From positions 67,278 to 131,277 of the forward strand of contig QYAI01000019.1 in assembly GCA_003988855.1 (NCBI GenBank): a stretch of DNA of 64,000 nt. Direction: 5' to 3'. Source of the DNA: Arachnopeziza araneosa. Taxonomy: Eukaryota; Ascomycota; Leotiomycetes; Helotiales; Arachnopezizaceae. Shown here one piece after another: positions 57,706 to 64,000 of the stretch. Position numbers and translations under genes: made by a program. Each line of letters starts with the position of its first letter. The first letter of the stretch is position 1. The notes beneath the pieces are model-generated. The model had not been told where the DNA came from. It searched no databases and saw nothing but the letters and a program-made list of their open reading frames with translations.

Positions 57706-59679
57706 ATGGAATGTCTACGGGATAGGTTCTATGATGGGGTAGTCCTTGATGGACGTTTTGAGACCATCTCTCCCCTTAATCATGGCTCGTTTGGAATGGT
57801 ATTCATGGCTAGAGATCTGGCCACCAACGATTTCGTCGCGATCAAGTGCCTGACAAAGAAAGCTGCTATCACAGACGACTCCAACTCCTCATTTGCTGTC
57901 GATGAGCGTTCAGAAGAATTGGAATGTCATGCACGCCTAGGATCTCATGCCAACATAGTCAACCTTATTCATTCCTTTGAGACGGAAGCACACATCTATA
58001 TCGTCCTTGAGTTTTGCGAGCGTGGTGACTTGTACGAAGCTATCCGCACTGGCACCGGTCCCCTCGAGACAGAGCATGTCCGCGGTTTCATGCATCAGCT
58101 GATCGATGCCGTCGAATATATTCATAAGAAGGGCATGTATCACCGAGACATCAAACCTGAAAATATATTCCTCACTCAATCTGGCGAGATGAAGCTCGGT
58201 GATTTTGGTCTGGCTACCTCGGAACCGTGGACTTACGAGACAAATGTAGGAAGTGATCGATACATGTCTCCCGAACAATACGATTCTGCTGGTGCAGGGT
58301 ATGCTCCCGAGAAGGCGGATATCTGGGCTGTTGGTATCTGCTTGTTGAACATACTCTTCTCCCGAAATCCATTCACTACACCAACGGAGTCGGATCCACT
58401 CTTCTTGGACTTCTCTCGGGATAAGCAGTCTCTCTTTGATGTTTTCCCAGATATGTCTCAAGATACCTTCGAGGTTATTGCTCAGTGCATGAGCTTAGAT
58501 CCTCGCAAGCGCTCGCTTCAGGCTGCTCGTGAAGCGCTCGAGCGGGTTGTCAGCTTCACTACGTTCGATGAGTCTTTGGATGACTTCTCCAGTGCTGAGC
58601 GCCGTGGTATCGCTAGTGCTAACCGAGAACCTCTTCGAACACCGTCACTCCAATCACCCCAAATCGATACCGGCTCATTCCCTTGGGCGAAGGCATTGCA
58701 CGCTAGTCCTCCCCAGCAGATCCGCCAACTTTCCGTCATCCCTGACGACGAGAGCTATCGTTCCGAGGACTTGTTTCCAAGCTCGGAAGAGAGTAACAAA
58801 GATTGGTTCTCTGCTGGTCAACAGACTCCGTCAATGGCATCGATCTTGGACTCGTCCCTTGGTGCTTCAATGGGCTCTCTTGCCATTCGTCGGCCATTGA
58901 AGATGGGGCCACCTAAGGCTTCACTCACTCCTATCTCAGGCTCACTGCCAATCACTATGTCGAAGACCAGACCTCTACCTTCCATGTCATCGATCTTCGG
59001 TGGTAAGAAGAAGGAGGTCGTATCCAAGAGCTGGAGCGACCTTTGGGATGAGGACATTGAAGAAGAGGAGGAGGCTGAGAAGCAGATCAAAGCTCGCCAA
59101 ATTCAAAACGCTAGAACTTGGAGCCACGAGAGCAAATCTGAAGATGATACCTTGCGTCAGATTCCTTTGGAAGAATCTAAGGCGTCTTCATCTGTAAATA
59201 TTTCTAAATTGAACTTGGAGGCTGGTCAGGAGACAGCCAAGAGCGACATCGATGAGGATCTGGTGCCGGATGGCTTTTTCTTTCACGATGTACCAAAGGC
59301 CGTCGTGCCTCAACCGTCACCCCGATACTCTCCACCACCCAAGCGTACTTCTTTCGACAAATGGTCTGCACTGGGCGAGCGTCGACGAGCCTACACTGGT
59401 ACATCTGAATCGGAGAAGTCACCGGATTTGTGGAAGGCAAGACGTAATGTTGGGTTGGGCTTCTCTGGGTTTGGAGCATCGGTTTGGGATAGTAAGGCGA
59501 ACAATGTTATTAAGGATACTGGCGCAAAGGCAATTCATTCGCACACTACTGGCAATAAGGTTTGCCCTTGGTCTAGGGATAGGGTCCGGGATCACCACTA
59601 CAGTCATGGCAAAGATAAACGCCAGGTAGATCTCGGTGACCTGGAGTGGGTTGGAGGTTGGAATGACCTTCACTTGTAG
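57706..59679 (+). CDS. Serine/threonine protein kinase, Ran1/Pat1-VHS1-SKS1-like
   Basis: An intronless 657-aa frame from the ATG in ATTGCCATGG. The kinase domain fills the first about 300 residues: glycine loop HGSFGMV (26-32), VAIK with Lys47, catalytic HRDIKPEN (146-153), DFG (166-168) and SPE (188-190). The short activation segment and GHR-less layout resemble the fungal Ran1/Pat1 family, which includes nutrient and meiosis regulators (Pat1, Vhs1, Sks1). I judged this from overall pattern and memory. The C-terminal 350 residues are Ser/Pro-rich with an acidic patch (DEDIEEEEEAEK), a TWSHESKSED stretch and a conserved-looking WKARRNVGLGFSGFGASVWD end. Regulation by phosphorylation of this tail is inferred. 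The long leader suggests translational or transcriptional control. Confidence 0.85.
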   Translation: MECLRDRFYDGVVLDGRFETISPLNHGSFGMVFMARDLATNDFVAIKCLTKKAAITDDSNSSFAVDERSEELECHARLGSHANIVNLIHSFETEAHIYIVLEFCERGDLYEAIRTGTGPLETEHVRGFMHQLIDAVEYIHKKGMYHRDIKPENIFLTQSGEMKLGDFGLATSEPWTYETNVGSDRYMSPEQYDSAGAGYAPEKADIWAVGICLLNILFSRNPFTTPTESDPLFLDFSRDKQSLFDVFPDMSQDTFEVIAQCMSLDPRKRSLQAAREALERVVSFTTFDESLDDFSSAERRGIASANREPLRTPSLQSPQIDTGSFPWAKALHASPPQQIRQLSVIPDDESYRSEDLFPSSEESNKDWFSAGQQTPSMASILDSSLGASMGSLAIRRPLKMGPPKASLTPISGSLPITMSKTRPLPSMSSIFGGKKKEVVSKSWSDLWDEDIEEEEEAEKQIKARQIQNARTWSHESKSEDDTLRQIPLEESKASSSVNISKLNLEAGQETAKSDIDEDLVPDGFFFHDVPKAVVPQPSPRYSPPPKRTSFDKWSALGERRRAYTGTSESEKSPDLWKARRNVGLGFSGFGASVWDSKANNVIKDTGAKAIHSHTTGNKVCPWSRDRVRDHHYSHGKDKRQVDLGDLEWVGGWNDLHL

Positions 59680-60206
59680 TTTTTGGCCTTCTTTCATTTC
59701 CGTCCACACGTTGGTCTGATTCTTTCTACATGTGGCACCGATGACTTGTTCATATCTTTGGATTGGGTCTTGGGTGGTATGCTAAGGATGGATTGGAACT
59801 ACTGATGGGGATCTGATAATTGCTTGGAACTCGCTTTTTCTGTGTATTAGATAGTCTTTCGAGAACTTCCCAATGCCAGATAATTACCCGCTCTAAATAT
59901 ATATCTCAATTGATGTGATAATTTCTCCTACAGTCTCCCTCTCGCCTTAACTACGAGTGTCAAGTGGCATCTTGGGGCCTCCCAGAGTCCTGTGGGCTTT
60001 GACTGAAGCTCCGGAAATAACCCGGCAAGTAAACGGCCACCTGTGCCTCAGAATCTGTACGCATGTGGGGTTATTTCCCAATGGCATTGACTTCGAAACA
60101 ACTACTATCCACCATTCAGCGTTCACGTTTCAGCTTCTCGTACTGATATTCTTTCGTGACCCTCAGAACAGAACTTGAGGTTTCAAACGAAGCGGGGAGA
60201 GGAAGA
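59680..60206. other. Intergenic region, kinase 3' side to SDR promoter
   Basis: About 530 bp. Same-strand genes; no coding or RNA element is supported. Confidence 0.5.
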
Positions 60207-61978
60207 ATGGGCAGTGTCACGCATCCAGAATTTGGCGCCAGAACGGGTGCGTTAGCGGTCGCTGCAGCTTTCGAGAGGGAGATCATGGGCAAGACTGGTC
60301 CGTGGTGTGTTTCCATCTGTGTATGCAGTGCGTTGTTTATGCATGCGGTGTGTTTAGGCGCTGGTCGTTGTTGGGTTGGGCTCTATCGTGTTGTGTTATT
60401 TTCCCTTTGTTTGGTGAATATTGTACGGCATTGTGCGAGGTTATGCATGCAGTTATGCGAGTGCCTGCGAGTCTGATGATTGTGTGATGTGGGGTTGACC
60501 AAACTAGAGGATCGATATGTTGGTTATTTTATTGCTGTTGGTATCTTTGTTCTGTCATATGGAGCGTCTTTTGACGGTGTGATGGCTTTTTGCATGACCA
60601 TGTCCTTGTAAGAAGTGCTCTCCTTGATATGTTGTCTCAGAGAAGATGGCGTGTCCGAAGGCAGATGAGTGCTCTAGATCTCCTTGCAACTAAAGGAAAA
60701 AACATCTAGCTTCCGATTTTATTTTAAGCATTGAGCCTGACGCTTCACTCCTACGTAGTATTGATCACAGGTGTATCACCAAATTCTATCGGAGCATCAC
60801 TCGCTCTAGCCATTGCGTCACAATCACCTCGACTCCTCATATTTGTCTCTCGAACTTTGTCAAATATTCAGGCCGTATCAAGAGCCATCCTCACATTATA
60901 TCCTAAGACCACCATCAGGGAAATCGCTGCAGATTTTTCGAGTCTGAATTCTGTCCGCCGTGCGGCTGCTCAGATCGAGGAGATAGTCACCCAAGAAGAA
61001 ACAGGACTTGACATCATCTTTAACAATGCTGGTATCAATATACCTGAGAGGAAGCTATCGGTGGATGGTGTAGAGCTTCAGTTTGCAACGAATCATCTCG
61101 GACCGTTCCTCCTAACCAATGTGCTACAACCACTCTTATTGAAGAATGGAAATGGGAAAGGGAGGGTGGTAATGACTTCGAGTGAAGCACATCGTATATC
61201 TCCCATTCGTTTTAGTGACATCAATCAGACCCCAGGGGCTGTTGTCAATGTCAATGATATGCCAAGAAGAGGTCTGCCGGCAGGAATTCTGAAGGAAAAC
61301 GAAGGGTATGAACCTGCTATTGCGTATGCTCAAAGTAAAACTGCCAATATACTTTTCGCTATCGGTTTGAATAATAAATTTGGAGTGGATGGAGTCTGTA
61401 GTTTTGCTGTAATGCCAGGAAGTAAGATAATTTCTTTTCTCTGTCGGTGATACAATTTTGATGGGTGTCTAGCGATAATGACAGAAATTGTGAGAGACAT
61501 GGATAAGGAAAAGGTCCAAGACCTGGTGAAAGTAGTTGGTGGGATTGAATGGAAGACAGCGGATCAAGGTGCTGCAACTTGTAAGGATCTCCGGGCTCTA
61601 TCAGTCTTTGTCATTCTTGCTCCTAAGGCAGAGTAGTTCAAGCGAGGCACTCTCAAGGCAACCGCACTTGGCGATGTTCAATCTCCCTCGCTCCTAAATA
61701 CATACTCCAAACGGAATTGCTAACTCTTGGTGATCAAGTGGTTGTAGCAGGTTTTGATCCAAAACTGAAAGGTAAGCCCTCGACGAACCAAATTTGCGCT
61801 GGATATTGAACTTAATGGATCTGCAGTTGAAGATGGAGTATATCTCGACGATTGCCAGTTTAAGAGACCTTCGAAATGGGCAACTGATGCTATACTTTCT
61901 AGTCGTCTTTGGGACCTGAGTGAAAATTTAGTCGGCGAAAAGTTTGGGACTGGAAAGGCAGTGAAAAGTCATCTCTAG
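60207..61978 (+). CDS. Classical short-chain dehydrogenase/reductase
   Basis: Five exons (60207-60297, 60759-61421, 61473-61580, 61739-61771, 61827-61978) give 348 aa. The remote first exon reads MGSVTHPEFG and ends in GKT; joined in frame it restores KTVLITGVSPNSIG, the cofactor motif with Gly35 and Gly42. NNAG is at 119-122. The catalytic Ser172 (MTSSEA), Tyr220 and Lys224 (YAQSK) are all present. The layout resembles fungal oxidoreductases of the retinol-dehydrogenase/WWOX type (NAD(P)-dependent alcohol/ketone conversion); substrate is unknown. Intron 1 is 461 bp with a weak donor (GTCCGT), unusual here. Without exon 1 the gene would look N-terminally truncated. Introns 2-4 are 51, 158 and 55 bp. 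Confidence 0.85.
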
Positions 61979-64000
61979 CATTCATAAAGCTTACAGAAGT
62001 AAATGATACACGATGGTTGAACCATTGAAAGATCTTAACTGTGCTAGGAAAACATTCATTTAGGTCTTGCTAGTCTAGGTAGTCAGTAACTGAATCAAAT
62101 AGATGTTTACACTTTCTAACACGGAGAGATAAAAGTAGTCATTTAATGTTACATTGATGTCCTTCTCGTTCTTTGCTTCACTTGGCAGAACCTTAATCGC
62201 GGTAAGCTAGTAGCAAGAGTTAGGCTTGGGAAGGAGGCAAGAGCATATTGCCCCCCGTAAATGCTTCATACAGAAGAGAAATCGTACCTCAAACCGATAA
62301 TACAGGTGGGATAGCTCTGACTTGAAATTCCGAATCAAATTTCAAACGGTGAATGTTCCGTATGGTGGCAATGGAGTAAGCCCAAGCCCTTTCCAAATCA
62401 TCTTGCACTGCTTCATGTTTAGAGGTATGCGGCATATACTTTCCAGAAGATGAGAGACGGATTTAAACCTGAGAGAGGTTTACACTTGCCTCGAACGGGT
62501 AGGGTTGGACTTTTCCCTTTCTTTCGATCGTTCTCTTCCGCCACGGCAACAATCGCCTGGAGAAAGTCAGAGTGTACGAGCACGCGCCTACTTGATGAGA
62601 AAAGATAGAATGTAAAATGATGTGGATTTTCCGTCAAGCTCTAGGACAGGTCATACTCTTCAACCTCTTTTTTTGCTTTCCACGATCTTGTGTTATTCCG
62701 AGGCTTAAGTACCAAAACACTGTAGCAGGTAACTACAGTCACTCTAGGGAGTCCTATCGTGGTTTAGCACCGGTATCTTATATTAAGTGATTATATTCAA
62801 GAGGCGAATGATATGTTCAGTAGGTCAAGCTGAACATCATTTTATATGATGTCGAGTCTTCTACAGAGAAACTATTACAAATGCAGCGAGAGTTTTCTAA
62901 CTTTCTGATCCGTTGAAACAGCAGGCCCCTCTGCTTAGATCCTAGGCAGAGCTCACGAATAAGCTTCTAAATGAAATTTTCGACTGGGATAATATGCTCG
63001 AAGGAAGTTCGCATTAGAGAACGACAAAATCCCTGAGATATCATAGGAAGGTGCACGAAACACGAAAGGAAATAGCGATCAAAATCCTCGTAAAATAACT
63101 TCTTTAATTCCTTTTTGTAATAGTTATCGTTTCTTTCTACAACTACCATTTGGTATTATTTTCAATTAGGCTCTGCGATAACAACTTCTAAGAGAATTTA
63201 TCCATCTACAAACAAGATCACAGTACTCTCAATTCCACTGTAGAAAGCCCTGGGATCGTTTGAACATCAACAAACTGAGAATGTGCTCTATTTACTCTCC
63301 ACGTCATCCTGTTCAGGCACTTTCAGTGAAAGCGTACTCAAATAGTAAGTAATCGCATCCAAGCGTGCAGCCTTGCCAGACACAGCACTGCAAACTCAAA
63401 GATCATACATAAGTAATCAGCAGACAACGAGGTCTGCAACCTAGGAGCCAAAAGACGAAACGATGCAGCCACTTACTCCGGGAGCACATGTTGTTTCCCC
63501 AGCTCCGAAAAATTACAGGCCAGTGCATTTGAATTTCTAGGTTGCGCTGTGTCAATCACTCGCAGTGAAATTCTTCTCGGCGATAAGCGGGACGTAACGA
63601 GTTGAGATGTGATCAAGTTTAAGATCGTCCTTGTTGGGCTAACGAAAATCAAAGTCAACCCGAATCTGCTCGTACGGGGCCGAAATGAGTAGATTAAGAC
63701 CTTCAGAAAGGTATGAAGACTAGTGGTGTCAACTACAACAAACCAAACCGATTTGGAAGAGATCCGATCTCAAGAGCCAAGATGATCTCGATAAATTGGA
63801 TGAGCCTGTTCGTCTACTGCAAAAAGAGCATGTGGTCTAAGAGGAATGCTTTCTACCTGGCTCGTAAAATCACATGTTACAGAGTTCAACACCTATAATA
63901 GAGCTCATATAACCGAGAATACTAACCACGATATACCACAAAAGAGTGTATGGAGTTGGAGGTGCAAGAGCATATGGCAGAATTTGGCATTGAATCCTGA
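61979..64000. other. AT-richer terminal region
   Basis: About 2 kb with poorer coding quality than the rest. Short frames occur on both strands. Apart from the minus-strand fragment near 63.3-63.6 kb, nothing resembles a gene. The window ends inside this stretch. Confidence 0.45.
63288..63660 (-). CDS. Unidentified 3' coding fragment or degenerate gene
   Basis: On the minus strand a coding-looking end is visible. A segment including NALACNFSELGKQHVLP is followed by a GTAAGT donor at 63476, a 89-bp intron and acceptor TGCAG, then AVSGKAARLDAITYYLSTLSLK and a stop at 63288. Upstream the sequence looks disrupted: two frames each appear protein-like (TSRLSPRRISLRVIDTAQP versus DDLKLDHISTRYVPLIAEK), and they change over near 63555. 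This could be an intron I cannot place, an alternative frame, or a frameshift in a decaying gene. I do not recognise the family. Confidence 0.35.

Overview
The window is nuclear DNA of a filamentous ascomycete, most likely a leotiomycete. The evidence is short GT-AG introns (about 45-60 bp) with a GCTAAC/CTAAC branch site close to the acceptor, a CON7-type C2H2 regulator, a fused THI20 gene, a PUF3-type Pumilio, and ascomycete-style protein sequences. I placed the organism by protein resemblance from memory, so the class is an inference. No transposon, virus, CRISPR array, tRNA or rRNA gene was found.

Layout. Positions 1-21 kb are gene-poor: con7 (+), puf3 (-), a small single-pass membrane protein (+) and dbp2 (-). 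They are separated by long GC- and pyrimidine-rich leaders carrying microsatellites. Positions 21.9-50.9 kb are gene-dense, and most genes sit in head-to-head pairs: THI20/SDR, TSC2/CSE1, RPL7/ATS1, RAD9/F-box-LRR, alpha-beta hydrolase/TIM8 and RPL25/BMT2. ISA2 and an AVT-type vacuolar amino-acid transporter are also here. Positions 51-62 kb hold the methionine-salvage enolase-phosphatase (-), a Ran1/VHS1-like kinase (+) behind a long leader, and a classical SDR (+). Positions 62-64 kb are AT-richer, with only an unidentified 3' coding fragment.

Most of the content is housekeeping: ribosome and RNA biology (RPL7, RPL25, BMT2, DBP2, PUF3, ATS1), nuclear transport (CSE1), mitochondria (ISA2, TIM8), TOR signalling (TSC2), the checkpoint (RAD9), thiamine and methionine salvage, and developmental regulation (CON7). 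I see no biosynthetic cluster and no evidence of a wholly new multi-gene system.

The best non-coding discovery is a C/D-box snoRNA inside RPL7 intron 2. It has C and D boxes, a 9-bp outer stem and a 15-nt match to a conserved 25S rRNA stretch at the yeast G805/A807 methylation region, paralleling the yeast RPL7 introns that host snR39 and snR59. The second is an identical 11-mer containing CACGTG at the same distance and orientation (112 and 115 bp) upstream of both ribosomal-protein genes. Also notable are a 432-bp intron in DBP2 at the place where yeast DBP2 carries its autoregulatory intron, a 12-intron THI20 with an 18-nt microexon, and a probable GC-AG intron in RAD9.
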